Part shown: piece after piece, positions 15,858 to 23,754 of the stretch
Layout of the letters: each line of letters begins with the position of its first letter
How positions within the stretch are numbered: the first letter of the stretch is position 1
Assembly (NCBI RefSeq): GCF_000759435.1
Contig: NZ_JRJG01000045.1
Span: 1-37,543 of the forward strand
Origin: Hoeflea sp. BAL378
GTDB lineage: Bacteria > Pseudomonadota > Alphaproteobacteria > Rhizobiales > Rhizobiaceae
DNA: 37,543 nt
Direction of reading: 5' to 3'
Notes under the pieces: model-generated
The model's input: the letters and a program-made list of their open reading frames with translations, nothing else
Database searches by the model: none
Told to the model about the DNA's origin: nothing
Translations under genes and position numbers: made by a program

Positions 15858-16910
15858 ATGACACATGCACTCGACCCTGCGGCGATACGAGCGGCGCAGG
15901 CCGACAATCCGAAAATGCGCGCGCGCGATCTGGCAACCTCGCTCGGCATTGCCGAGGCGGACTATGTGGCTGCCTGGTGCGGCGAAGGCACGACCCGCCT
16001 CAAGATGGATTTCAATGCCATCTTCCCGGCGCTCGAAGCGCTGGGCGAGGTGATGGCGCTGACCCGCAACGAAAGCGCCGTCCACGAGAAGGTCGGCGTC
16101 TACGACAAGTTCTACGGCGGCAAGGTCGCCGCCATGATGCTGGGCGAGACCATCGACATGCGCATGTTCTCAAAGCACTGGGCGCATGCCTTCGCGGTGG
16201 ATACGCGCGACGGCGACGCCGTTCGCCACAGCCTGCAGTTCTTTGACGCCCATGGCGAGGCGGTTCACAAGATCCATTCCAAGCCCGCCACCGACCTTGC
16301 CGCCTGGCGCGACCTGGTCGCCACCTTCGCCCATGAGGATCAATCCGCCTCCGTCGTGCTCGAAGCCAGGGGCCCGGCCGCCAGGCGTTCCGGCTCCGAG
16401 ATTGCCCTCGACGAGCTGCGCGAGCGCTGGAGCCGCATGACCGACACCCACCAGTTCGTCTCGATCCTGAAGAAGCTCGACCTCGAGCGCATCGACGCCG
16501 TGCGCGGCGTGGGCCCCGATTTCGCCTGGCAGATCGACGCCACCTCGATTGCCGCGATGCTCAGGCTGTCGGCCAACGAGAAGCTGCCGATCATGTGCTT
16601 CGTCGGCAATCCCGGCTGCATCCAGATCCATTCCGGCCCGATCGACTCGATCAAGGAGATGGGGCCGTGGCTCAATGTCCTCGATCCCGGTTTCAACCTG
16701 CATCTGCGCCAGGACCACGTGAAAGAAGTCTGGGCCGTGCGCAAGCCGACCGACAAGGGCCACGTCACCTCGCTCGAAGCCTATGACGCGGCGGGCGATC
16801 TCATCGTCCAGTTCTTCGGCAAGCGCATCGAAGGCCAGGACGAGCGCGAGGGCTGGCGCATGATCATGGAGCAGTTGCCGCGCGTCCACGCCGAGCGGGC
16901 GATCGCATGA
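15858..16910 (+). CDS. hmuS: Hemin transport/degradation protein HmuS
   Basis: This is a cytoplasmic heme-handling protein of 350 residues. It contains the two related HemS-type halves of this family (about 1-170 and 180-345). Recognisable blocks are NPKMRARDLATSLGIAEADYVAAW near the N-terminus, GETIDMRMFSKHWAHAFAVD at about 95-115, and NPGCIQIHSGPI with VLDPGFNLHLR in the second half. Relatives bind heme delivered by the importer and degrade it or pass it on, releasing iron. The gene follows hmuP by 11 nt with AGAGG as ribosome site. Its stop overlaps the ATG of hmuT (ATGA), so HmuS is made together with the importer. Confidence 0.92.
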   Translation: MTHALDPAAIRAAQADNPKMRARDLATSLGIAEADYVAAWCGEGTTRLKMDFNAIFPALEALGEVMALTRNESAVHEKVGVYDKFYGGKVAAMMLGETIDMRMFSKHWAHAFAVDTRDGDAVRHSLQFFDAHGEAVHKIHSKPATDLAAWRDLVATFAHEDQSASVVLEARGPAARRSGSEIALDELRERWSRMTDTHQFVSILKKLDLERIDAVRGVGPDFAWQIDATSIAAMLRLSANEKLPIMCFVGNPGCIQIHSGPIDSIKEMGPWLNVLDPGFNLHLRQDHVKEVWAVRKPTDKGHVTSLEAYDAAGDLIVQFFGKRIEGQDEREGWRMIMEQLPRVHAERAIA

Positions 16911-17803
16911 GCGCCGTGATGAGACCCGCCCGGCGCCTTCTGATCGGCGGCGCCATCGCCATCGCCGCCTTTGCCGGCGCGGCCCTGACCGCCGCGCCCG
17001 GCTTTGCCGAGGAACCCGACCGCATCGTCGTCATCGGCGGATCGCTCACCGAGATCGTCTATGCGCTGGGCGAGGAACACCGGCTGATCGCCCGCGACAG
17101 CACCAGTTCCTTCCCCCAAGCCGCCAACGACCTGCCCGATGTCGGCTACATCCGCCAGCTTTCGCCGGAAGGGGTGCTGTCGGTGGGTCCCGACATGATC
17201 CTCGCGCTCGAGGGCTTCGGTCCGCCGGAAGCGGCAAGCGTCATCTCGCAGGCGGGCATTCCGGTCGTGGTCGTGCCCGACGGCTTTGACAGCGACGCGA
17301 TCCTGACCAAGATCCGCGTCACCGCCGAAGCGCTCGGCCGCGCTGAGGCGGGCGAAAAGCTGGCCGCGAAAGTCGGCGCCGATCTCAAGGCCGCCGAGGA
17401 CGCCGCCGCCGGAATCAAGGACAAGCGCAGGGTGCTGTTCCTTCTCTCCGTGCAGGGCGGGCGCCTGATGGCAAGCGGCGGCAACACCCATGCCGACGGC
17501 ATCATCACGCTTGCCGGCGGCGTCAACGCCCTGTCGGGCTTCGACGGCTACAAGGAGGTGTCCAACGAAGCCGTGATCGAGGCGGCGCCCGACCTGATCC
17601 TGCGCATGCGCGGCGGCCGAGATCCCTCCAGCGACGCCGAGGTGCTGGCCCATCCGACGGTCGCCGCCACGCCCGCCGGCAAGGCCGGCAGGGTGATCGG
17701 CATGGATGGTCTCTTCATCCTCGGCTACGGACCGCGCACCGCCGAGGCCGCGCGCGAGCTGGGCCAGGCGCTCTACGCCGACCTTCCGGCGGCCGGCAAC
17801 TGA
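16907..17803 (+). CDS. hmuT: Periplasmic heme-binding protein HmuT
   Basis: This is the substrate-binding protein of the heme ABC importer, with 298 residues. A signal peptide covers residues 1-34 (hydrophobic core LLIGGAIAIAAFAGAAL, cleavage near GFA-EE). The fold is that of the helical-backbone binding proteins (PDRIVVIGGSLTEIVYALG). Y81 in DVGYIRQLSPEG aligns with the heme-ligating tyrosine of the ShuT/PhuT/HmuT family. It receives heme from the outer-membrane receptor and hands it to HmuUV. Translation is coupled to hmuS by an ATGA overlap and hmuU starts 3 nt later. Confidence 0.92.
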   Translation: MSAVMRPARRLLIGGAIAIAAFAGAALTAAPGFAEEPDRIVVIGGSLTEIVYALGEEHRLIARDSTSSFPQAANDLPDVGYIRQLSPEGVLSVGPDMILALEGFGPPEAASVISQAGIPVVVVPDGFDSDAILTKIRVTAEALGRAEAGEKLAAKVGADLKAAEDAAAGIKDKRRVLFLLSVQGGRLMASGGNTHADGIITLAGGVNALSGFDGYKEVSNEAVIEAAPDLILRMRGGRDPSSDAEVLAHPTVAATPAGKAGRVIGMDGLFILGYGPRTAEAARELGQALYADLPAAGN

Positions 17804-17805
17804 GC

Positions 17806-18906
17806 ATGCTCCAGCGCATCGCCCAGAGACAGGCCGCAACGGCCTATCCACCCGCTCTCCAGGGCGACCGGTCCGCGCGCGCCCGTTTCGCCCTGGTCGT
17901 TCTGGCGGTGACGCTGGTCCTGACCATGGCGCTTGCCCTGCAGGTCGGCGCCTTCGACGCGCCGACGCTGCGCATTCTGATGGCCTGGGCCGGCCTGGAC
18001 GACGGCCAGGGGCTCGCGGCAGTGGACCGGATCGTGATCCTCAGCATCCGCCTGCCGCGGGTGATCATGGGGGCCATGGTCGGCGCCGCGCTCGCGGTCT
18101 CCGGCGCGGTCATGCAGGGCCTGTTCCGCAATCCGCTGGCAGATCCCGGCATCGTCGGCGTCTCCGCCGGGGCGAGCCTGGGCGCGGTCGCCATCATCGT
18201 CCTGGGCGGCACGGTGCTGGCGCCCTATGCCGAGCTGACGGGAGCCAACGCGCTGCCCTTCGCGGCCTTTCTCGGCGGCCTCGCCTCGACCTACATCCTC
18301 TACTCCATCGCCACGCGCGAGCGCCGCACGTCGGTGGCGACCATGCTCCTCGCCGGCATCGCGCTCGGCGCCTTCGCGCTGGCGATGACCGGCCTCCTGA
18401 TCTTCGTCGCCGACGATCTGCAGCTCCGCCAGATTTCCTTCTGGAGCCTGGGCTCGCTCGCCGGCGCCACCTGGGAGAAGGTGGTCTCGGTGATCCCGAT
18501 CATCCTGCCGGCGCTGGCGGCGAGCGCCTATCTGGCGCGCGGGCTCAATGCGCTGGCCTTCGGCGAGGCCGCCGCGGTGCATATGGGCATCCCGCTGCAG
18601 ACGGTGAAGAACACCGCCATCTTCGCCATCGCCGCGGCCACGGGCGCCGCCGTCGCCGTCTCGGGCGGCATCGGCTTTGTCGGCATCATCGTCCCGCATG
18701 TGCTGAGGCTGCTGATCGGCCCGGATCACCGCTACCTGCTTCCCGCCTCGGCGCTGCTCGGCGCGGTCTTCCTCCTCCTCGCCGATTGCGTGAGCCGGAC
18801 CATCGTCCCGCCCGCCGAATTGCCGATCGGCATCGTCACCGCCGCCATCGGCGCGCCCTTCTTCCTGTGGATCCTGCTGCGCCGGCGCGGGATCATCGAC
18901 CTGTGA
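17806..18906 (+). CDS. hmuU: Heme ABC transporter permease HmuU (FecCD family)
   Basis: This is an inner-membrane permease of 366 residues with about ten helices. The FecCD signatures are present: LRLPRVIMGAMVGAALAVSG and GLFRNPLADPGIVGVSAGAS (about 80-125), and GGIGFVGIIVPHVLRLLIGPDHR (about 285-305), the ATPase-contact region. It forms the heme channel with HmuV as a 2+2 complex. It lies between hmuT (2-nt gap) and hmuV (11-nt gap). Confidence 0.93.
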   Translation: MLQRIAQRQAATAYPPALQGDRSARARFALVVLAVTLVLTMALALQVGAFDAPTLRILMAWAGLDDGQGLAAVDRIVILSIRLPRVIMGAMVGAALAVSGAVMQGLFRNPLADPGIVGVSAGASLGAVAIIVLGGTVLAPYAELTGANALPFAAFLGGLASTYILYSIATRERRTSVATMLLAGIALGAFALAMTGLLIFVADDLQLRQISFWSLGSLAGATWEKVVSVIPIILPALAASAYLARGLNALAFGEAAAVHMGIPLQTVKNTAIFAIAAATGAAVAVSGGIGFVGIIVPHVLRLLIGPDHRYLLPASALLGAVFLLLADCVSRTIVPPAELPIGIVTAAIGAPFFLWILLRRRGIIDL

Positions 18907-18917
18907 GGACCGCCGCC

Positions 18918-19724
18918 ATGGTTGAAGCCGAGAACCTCAGCATACGCTACGGACCCCACCTGATCCTGCGCGACATCGACTTTGCGGCCGAGGCGGGCTG
19001 CGTGAGCGTGATCGCGGGCCCCAACGGCTCGGGCAAGACCACGCTTCTGAAGGCGCTGTGCGGCGACCTGTCCTATGCGGGGACGATCCGCCTGAACGGC
19101 CGGAATATCCGCGGCCTCAAGCCCTACCAGATGGCCGCCCGCCGCGGCGTGCTCGCCCAGGAAACCACGCTGAGTTTCCCGTTCACGGTGGCCGAGGTGG
19201 TGCGCATCGGCATGTCCGCGCTCGCCGCCCGCCCCGACGATCGCGCTTTCCGCGACCGGCGCGTCTCCGAGGCCCTGGCGGCGGTCGATCTGCCGGGCTT
19301 CGCCGGCCGCTTCTACCAGGAACTCTCCGGCGGCGAGCGCCAGCGCGTGCAACTGGCGCGGGTCCTGTGCCAGATCTGGGAGCCGGTCGACGAGGATGGC
19401 CCGCGCTGGCTGTTCCTCGACGAGCCGGTGTCGAGCCTCGACATAAGGCACCAGATCGGGGTGATGGAGCTGGCGGCCGATTACGCGCGGCGCGGCGGCG
19501 GCGTCATCGCGGTCATGCACGATCTGAACCTGACGGCGATGTTCGCCGACCAGGTCACGCTGCTGTCGGGCGGCACCGTCGTCGCGGCGGGGACGCCCGA
19601 CAGGGTCATGACCGACGCGGCGCTGTCTACGACCTTCGGCTGCCGGCTGCGCGTGGGCGTGAGGCCTTCCAACGATCTCTTCGTCCTGCCGCACTCCATG
19701 ATGGCCCATTCCGCGACCTCCTGA
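18918..19724 (+). CDS. hmuV: Heme ABC transporter ATP-binding protein HmuV
   Basis: This is the ATPase of the heme importer, with 268 residues. It has Walker A GPNGSGKTT (34-42), signature LSGGERQRVQLAR (about 137-149), Walker B WLFLDEPVSSLD (about 164-175) and the switch histidine in VIAVMHDLNLTAMFAD. The insert between signature and Walker B (CQIWEPVDEDGPR) is characteristic of HmuV-type heme ATPases. GAGGAC lies 8 nt before the ATG at 18918. The open frame extends upstream into hmuU, but only as a shadow. It is the last gene of the plus-strand heme operon. Confidence 0.93.
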   Translation: MVEAENLSIRYGPHLILRDIDFAAEAGCVSVIAGPNGSGKTTLLKALCGDLSYAGTIRLNGRNIRGLKPYQMAARRGVLAQETTLSFPFTVAEVVRIGMSALAARPDDRAFRDRRVSEALAAVDLPGFAGRFYQELSGGERQRVQLARVLCQIWEPVDEDGPRWLFLDEPVSSLDIRHQIGVMELAADYARRGGGVIAVMHDLNLTAMFADQVTLLSGGTVVAAGTPDRVMTDAALSTTFGCRLRVGVRPSNDLFVLPHSMMAHSATS

Positions 19725-19790
19725 GGGAGCGCGGGCCTGCGGTCGCGGATGACATCCCCCGAATACCCATCGCCAGTCCCGTGAAGATGC

Positions 19791-19818
19791 GGGCGACTTG
19801 ATCCCGATCAAGTCGCCC
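19791..19818. promoter_or_regulatory. FNR/FixK-type box inside a perfect 28-bp palindrome
   Basis: GGGCGACTTGATC (19791-19803) and GATCAAGTCGCCC (19806-19818) form a perfect 13-bp inverted repeat around CC. The centre reads TTGATCCCGATCAA (19798-19811), an exact TTGAT-N4-ATCAA anaerobic box for FNR, FnrN or FixK. It lies 67 nt after hmuV and about 170 nt before the P-type ATPase start. The missing T-run makes a plain terminator less likely. No clear -10 was found at the expected distance (about 19834-19839). The rest of 19725-19989 shows nothing else I can name. Confidence 0.62.
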
Positions 19819-19989
19819 GACGGCCATTGGGCGCACCTTGTGGCCATCGGTGGGGACCGTGCCGTTTGCGCTCGTTTCTCATCGACAGGAAGCCAACCCT
19901 ATCGGGCACGGGCGCGACGACAGGCCGGACCCCTGTGGCGCGCGCCGGGGCGGAGGGGAGTATCGGGGAGTGCCCTTCGCGTGAATGCA

Positions 19990-21867
19990 ATGTCCCATGA
20001 CCGAATTAAGACCACCTTGCTGGCCATCGCCGCGCTCGGGCTGGCCGCGGGTCTCGCCCTCCTTGCGGCCGGGCTCCCGGTCCAGGCCGATCTGGTCTGG
20101 ACGGCGGGCGTTGTCCCGGTCCTCGCCGCCCTGCTGATCGAGATCGTGCGCAGCCTTTCCAGGGGCGAGGTCGGGCTCGACATCGTCGCGGCCCTGTCGA
20201 TGACCTCGGCGCTCGTCTTCGGCGAAACCCTGGCTGCTGCGGTGGTCGCGGTGATGTATTCGGGCGGCACGTTTCTCGAGAGCTTCGCCGAGGGCCGCGC
20301 CCGGCGCGAGATGAGCGATCTTCTCTCCCGCGTGCCCCGGACCGCGACGCGGCGCCGCAATGGCGCGCTCGACGAAGTCCCGCTCGACGACATCGCGCTG
20401 GGCGACCTTCTCCTGATCCGGCAGGGCGATGTGGCGCCGGTCGACGGCACGGTCGAAAGCGACCGGGCGATCCTCGACCAGTCGGCGCTGACGGGCGAAT
20501 CGATGCCCGTGCGCCTGCTGCGCGGCCAGGAGGTGATGAGCGGCTCCACCAATGCGGGCGACGCCTTCGACCTGCGGGTCGCCCGGCGCGCCGCCGACAG
20601 CACCTATGCCGGCATCGTCCGGCTGGTGGAGGCCGCGCAGGCGTCCCGGGCGCCGATGGCGCGGCTCGCCGACCGCTGGTCGCTTTTGTTCCTGCTCGTC
20701 ACCGTCGCCCTGGCGGCGGCGGCCTGGTGGCTCACCGGCGACCCGATCCGCGCGGTCGCGGTGCTGGTCGTGGCCACGCCCTGTCCGCTGATCCTGGCGG
20801 TGCCGGTGGCGCTGGTGGCGGGCCTGTCGCGGGCGGCGCATTTCGGCGTGCTGATCAAGGGCGCCAAACCGCTCGAGGCGCTGGCGCGCATCACCACGCT
20901 GATCCTCGACAAGACCGGCACGCTGACCGACGGCCGGCCGCAAATCGTGTCGATCGGCGTCCACGGGACCTGGTCCGAAGACGAGATCCTGTATTTCGCC
21001 GCGGCCCTCGACCAGGCGTCCAAGCACCCCATCGCCCAGGCGATCGTCGCAGCGGCGAGGGAGCGCGGCATGGTCCTGCCGGTCCCGGAAAACATGGTCG
21101 AGACAGCCGGCGAGGGCGTCGCCGGCACCATCGATGGACGAAACCTCCTGGTCGGCGGCGCAAAATTCGTGGCCTCGCAGCTCGGCACGACCGACATTGA
21201 CGGCGCGGTGGCCGAGACCGGGTCGGTGGTCGTGTCGCTCGGCGTCGACGGCGTGCTCGCGGGTCATCTTGTCATGGCGGATGCGCTGCGGTCGGGCACG
21301 GCCGAGTTCCTGGCGGGCCTGCGGCGGCTGGGGGTGGGACGCATCCTGCTCGCCACCGGCGACCGCCGCGCGGTGGCCGATTCCATCACCGCCGGGCTGG
21401 GCCTCGATGCGGTGCGCAGCGAGCTGACGCCCGACCAGAAGGTGCTGCTGGTCCTCACCGAGCGCAAGAACGGTCCCGTGATGATGGTGGGCGACGGCGT
21501 CAACGACGCGCCGGCGCTTGCCGCAGCCGATGTCGGCGTGGCCATGGGCGCGCGCGGCGCGGCGGCGTCGGCGGAGGCGGCGGAGGTGGTGCTGCTGGTC
21601 GATCACCTCGACCGCCTGCTGCCCGGCATCGAGGTGGCCCAGCGCGCCCGCCGGATCGCGCTCGAAAGCGTCGCCGTCGGCATCGGCCTGTCGATCCTCG
21701 GCATGATCGCCGCCGCACTCGGCTATCTCACCCCGGTCGAGGGCGCGCTGCTGCAGGAACTGATCGACGTCGGCGTGATCCTGAACGCGCTGCGGGCGCT
21801 CAGGATCAATCCCAGGCTCGGCGCGGCCTCGGCCGAGCCGGAGGCGGCCGGCCACCGCCCCGCGTGA
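19990..21867 (+). CDS. Heavy-metal P1B-type ATPase, P1B-5-like (TPCP / QELID)
   Basis: This is an inner-membrane metal pump of 625 residues from ATG 19990; GTG at 19981 is also possible. The core motifs are intact: TGES (DQSALTGESMP), phosphorylation site D307 (DKTGTLT), SKHPIAQ nucleotide-binding HP, and GDGVNDAPAL. The metal-selecting motif in membrane helix 4 is T263-P-C-P266 rather than CPC or SPC. The last helix has QELID, matching the QExxD pattern. These features define the P1B-5 group, whose studied member (Nia of Sinorhizobium) is linked to Fe and Ni export. There is no N-terminal CxxC metal domain, and the C-terminal hemerythrin domain often seen in P1B-5 proteins is absent: the protein ends about 25 residues after the last helix. 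Position behind heme uptake favours iron export. Confidence 0.85.
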   Translation: MSHDRIKTTLLAIAALGLAAGLALLAAGLPVQADLVWTAGVVPVLAALLIEIVRSLSRGEVGLDIVAALSMTSALVFGETLAAAVVAVMYSGGTFLESFAEGRARREMSDLLSRVPRTATRRRNGALDEVPLDDIALGDLLLIRQGDVAPVDGTVESDRAILDQSALTGESMPVRLLRGQEVMSGSTNAGDAFDLRVARRAADSTYAGIVRLVEAAQASRAPMARLADRWSLLFLLVTVALAAAAWWLTGDPIRAVAVLVVATPCPLILAVPVALVAGLSRAAHFGVLIKGAKPLEALARITTLILDKTGTLTDGRPQIVSIGVHGTWSEDEILYFAAALDQASKHPIAQAIVAAARERGMVLPVPENMVETAGEGVAGTIDGRNLLVGGAKFVASQLGTTDIDGAVAETGSVVVSLGVDGVLAGHLVMADALRSGTAEFLAGLRRLGVGRILLATGDRRAVADSITAGLGLDAVRSELTPDQKVLLVLTERKNGPVMMVGDGVNDAPALAAADVGVAMGARGAAASAEAAEVVLLVDHLDRLLPGIEVAQRARRIALESVAVGIGLSILGMIAAALGYLTPVEGALLQELIDVGVILNALRALRINPRLGAASAEPEAAGHRPA

Positions 21868-21883
21868 GGGCAGGGCGGTGGCC
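21850..21883. terminator. Hairpin at convergent gene ends
   Basis: GGCCACCGCCC (21850-21860) and GGGCGGTGGCC (21873-21883) form a perfect 11-bp stem with a 12-nt loop that contains the stop codon of the P-type ATPase gene. It lies 16 nt from the end of the opposing flavodoxin-like gene. A symmetrical stem between converging genes suggests bidirectional termination, but no T-run is present on either strand. Confidence 0.5.
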
Positions 21884-21898
21884 GTCGCGGCCCGTGGC

Positions 21899-22507
21899 CT
21901 ATCTGGATCCGGGATAGGGGTCTCGCGCAAGCAGTCTCGCCAGATGCAACGCATTGGCGACCATCATGTCGATGGTGCTCTGGACCTTCTTCGGCGTTTC
22001 GGGCAGATCGATGAAATCCGTCGATTTCATCGCTTCGCCCACCCAGTAGGCGATGGCGTTGGGCGCAAGCGAGAACCCGACATCGTTGAGCGCCTGGTAC
22101 AGTTCGGCCGAGACATGGTGCGCGCCGTCCTCGTTGCCGACGGCGGCGACCGCGGCGACGCGACCATAGGTCGGCATCCGGCCCCGATCGTCGGTTTCGC
22201 CCAGGAACGCGTCCATCCGCTCCAGCGCGCGCTTGCACACGCTCGACGGCTGCCCCAGCCAGATCGGGGTGCCCAGGATCAATATGTCGGCTGCGAGTAT
22301 CTTCTCGCGGATCATCGGCCATTCGTCGCCGTCTCCCTCGCCCGAGGTCACGCCCGGCCAGATGTCGTAATCGGCAAGCGTCAGGATCTCGCAGTCGACA
22401 TCTTCCTTTTTCATCGCCGCGGCGATGAGGTCGAGCATGTGGCCGGTCGACGATTTGCTCCGGTCGGGGCCGGACTTGAGCGTGGCGTTCAGTGCAATGG
22501 CTTTCAT
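21899..22507 (-). CDS. Flavodoxin-like / NADPH-dependent FMN oxidoreductase
   Basis: This is a cytoplasmic flavodoxin-fold protein of 202 residues. The FMN phosphate loop follows the first strand (ALNATLKSGPDRSKSSTG). The segment ILGTPIWLGQPSSVCKRALERMD is the typical flavodoxin-family flavin contact (TPIW/TPxY) of NADPH-dependent FMN reductases of the WrbA/ArsH-like superfamily. It likely reduces quinones or other acceptors two electrons at a time, a protective role. The ATG at 22507 is preferred over 22513 because GGAGG lies 6 nt before the former and abuts the latter. It is divergent from the glycine-zipper lipoprotein gene and sits beside stress-type genes. Confidence 0.82.
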   Translation of the reverse strand: MKAIALNATLKSGPDRSKSSTGHMLDLIAAAMKKEDVDCEILTLADYDIWPGVTSGEGDGDEWPMIREKILAADILILGTPIWLGQPSSVCKRALERMDAFLGETDDRGRMPTYGRVAAVAAVGNEDGAHHVSAELYQALNDVGFSLAPNAIAYWVGEAMKSTDFIDLPETPKKVQSTIDMMVANALHLARLLARDPYPGSR

Positions 22508-22694
22508 CTGCATCCTCCGGATCTGCGTCCTGCTGCTGTTTTCTGGCGGGGGCTTTGCGAGGAGCCGTAGGAGCGTGGTGGTCGTATCTGGCGCGCCCTG
22601 TCCCGGTTCCCGCTTTGAGGCCGCCCCGGGTTCACAACCATGCCCGTCCGGGTTTGTTCCCGGCCGGGGAGGCGGCGGCGGAGGAAAGTTTTTT

Positions 22695-22719
22695 GGAACT
22701 TCGGCGGCGCTGCGCGGTT
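22695..22719 (+). promoter_or_regulatory. EcfG-type general stress promoter of the lipoprotein gene
   Basis: GGAAC (22695-22699) and GTT (22717-22719) are separated by 17 bp, matching the promoter of the alphaproteobacterial general stress sigma factor EcfG/RpoE2 (GGAAC-N16/17-cGTT). A start near 22726 would leave a leader of about 25 nt to the ATG at 22751. Confidence 0.65.
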
Positions 22720-22750
22720 ACCCGCGTATCGACACAGAGGAGAGATGACG

Positions 22751-22999
22751 ATGAAACATGTTTTGCTGGCAACCCTGCTGCTCGCACTCGGCGCCTGCAC
22801 CGCGACTGAACGAGGAGCGGCCATCGGCGGCGTTTCCGGCGCTGCGATCGGCGGCGCCGTCAGCGGCGACATCCGGGGAGCCGCCGTGGGCGGCGCCGTG
22901 GGCACCGTGGCCGGCGCCCTGATCGGCCGGGCCAGCGAGCCGGGCCAGTGCTACTACCGCGACGGCAACGGTCGTCGCTACACCGCTGCCTGCCCCTGA
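22751..22999 (+). CDS. Glycine-zipper outer-membrane lipoprotein (17-kDa antigen-like)
   Basis: This is a small envelope lipoprotein of 82 residues. A short signal peptide ends in the lipobox LGAC with the lipidated cysteine at residue 16. Residues 22-60 are alternating glycines and small residues (AAIGGVSGAAIGGAVSG and a second block GAAVGGAVGTVAGALIG), a glycine zipper likely inserted in or lying on a membrane. The tail is CYYRDGNGRRYTAAC, with two cysteines. The ATG at 22751 has AGGAGA 7 nt upstream; the ATG at 22745 is too close. An EcfG-type promoter precedes it and a strong terminator follows, so it is a single stress-induced gene. The exact function is unknown. Confidence 0.82.
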   Translation: MKHVLLATLLLALGACTATERGAAIGGVSGAAIGGAVSGDIRGAAVGGAVGTVAGALIGRASEPGQCYYRDGNGRRYTAACP

Positions 23000-23016
23000 T
23001 ACGGCCCGAACCCGTG

Positions 23017-23056
23017 ACGCAGACCCGGCGCCTTCGGCGGGTCTGCGTTCGGTTTT
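23017..23056 (+). terminator. Rho-independent-like terminator of the lipoprotein gene
   Basis: ACGCAGACCC (23017-23026) pairs perfectly with GGGTCTGCGT (23039-23048). The loop can add a GCC/GGC pairing around TTC. TCGGTTTT follows. It begins 18 nt after the stop codon. Confidence 0.72.
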
Positions 23057-23239
23057 CAGGCGCAGCGGAAGCCGCCAGGCAGGAGACCCTGCCTGCCATG
23101 AAAGCGCGGATGACAAGAGATACAATTCAGACGGAAAGGCGCATGTGTGGGGGATGCGGACTTCTGGAGCCTTTGCGATTTAAAAGCAGGCGAGCGGCCA
23201 GTTGCGAAGCCCGGCGGATGACCCATTGAACGAAATCTG

Positions 23240-23261
23240 ACGAGGGCCCTGAAGCCCTCGT
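23240..23261 (-). terminator. Hairpin terminator of the 80-residue gene
   Basis: ACGAGGGC (23240-23247) and GCCCTCGT (23254-23261) form a perfect 8-bp stem with a 6-nt loop, 29 nt beyond the stop of the minus-strand gene at 23291. On that strand it is followed by CAGATTTCGTT, a weak T-rich tail. The stretch 23057-23239 shows no gene I can support. Confidence 0.52.
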
Positions 23262-23290
23262 ACTCGCAGACGAACGGTTCCGCGTTGGCG

Positions 23291-23533
23291 TCAGTAGACG
23301 TAGGCTTGCGGTGCGGCCGGGGTTTTCTGGTTGGTGGCGAGATCGCGGAGCGCACCGTCGGCACCCAGCCGGCGCAGCACCAGCCTGGTCCCGTCGGTGA
23401 TCTTGCCATGGGTTCCGGATTTGACGGCGGTCACCGCCAGATGCAGGCTCGGATAGGAGGCCATCAGGCGTCCGTCCAGAAGCACATCCCAGCCATCAGA
23501 CTGGGGCATGAAGTCATACACACGCTGTGCCAT
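23291..23533 (-). CDS. Small hypothetical protein, stress-promoter controlled
   Basis: This is an 80-residue protein with no signal peptide. I do not recognise a named family with certainty. The layout (MAQRVYDFMPQSDGWDVLLDGRLMASYPSLHLAVTAV, then a loop and RLVLRRLGADGALRD) resembles the small DUF2188-like fold: a short beta sheet plus one helix. GGAGGAG lies 7 nt before the ATG at 23533. A perfect EcfG-type promoter lies about 40 nt upstream and a hairpin follows the gene. The open frame extends upstream to 23611, but this would run through the promoter. Its position between two other stress-type genes suggests a stress role, mechanism unknown. Confidence 0.7.
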   Translation of the reverse strand: MAQRVYDFMPQSDGWDVLLDGRLMASYPSLHLAVTAVKSGTHGKITDGTRLVLRRLGADGALRDLATNQKTPAAPQAYVY

Positions 23534-23572
23534 CGGGTCTCTCCTCCGCTGCTCGCAATTGGCAACCGGGAT

Positions 23573-23597
23573 AACGATCGATGCGGCCGTTGGTTCC
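23573..23597 (-). promoter_or_regulatory. EcfG-type general stress promoter of the 80-residue gene
   Basis: On the minus strand GGAAC (23597-23593) is followed after 17 bp by GTT (23575-23573), with a C before it, giving the full GGAAC-N16-CGTT form. The start would be near 23566, with a leader of about 33 nt. Confidence 0.68.
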
Positions 23598-23754
23598 ACC
23601 TGCGGAGGCAATTTTGCGCGTGGTTATGCTACTGGCCTTCCACCTTGTGCCGCAGGGGAAGGGGGCCCAAAAAAATCGCGCGGCGCCGGATCTTTCCGGG
23701 TCCCGAAGCATTGATATGGCAAGCACAGATGCGGCGAGCACAAGGGAGTTCATC

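Noticed and set aside
19798-19989. Upstream extension of the P-type ATPase reading frame by 64 codons
   Set aside because: The added residues are arginine-rich without family resemblance, and the frame would begin inside the FNR-box palindrome.
22586-22610. GGAAC on the minus strand upstream of the flavodoxin-like gene, as a fourth EcfG promoter
   Set aside because: At the required 16-17 bp distance the sequence is GAT or AGA, not GTT, so the -10 is missing.
23049-23290. Short open frames between the lipoprotein and the 80-residue gene
   Set aside because: No ribosome site, no domain and unusual composition; the region carries the terminator hairpins instead.
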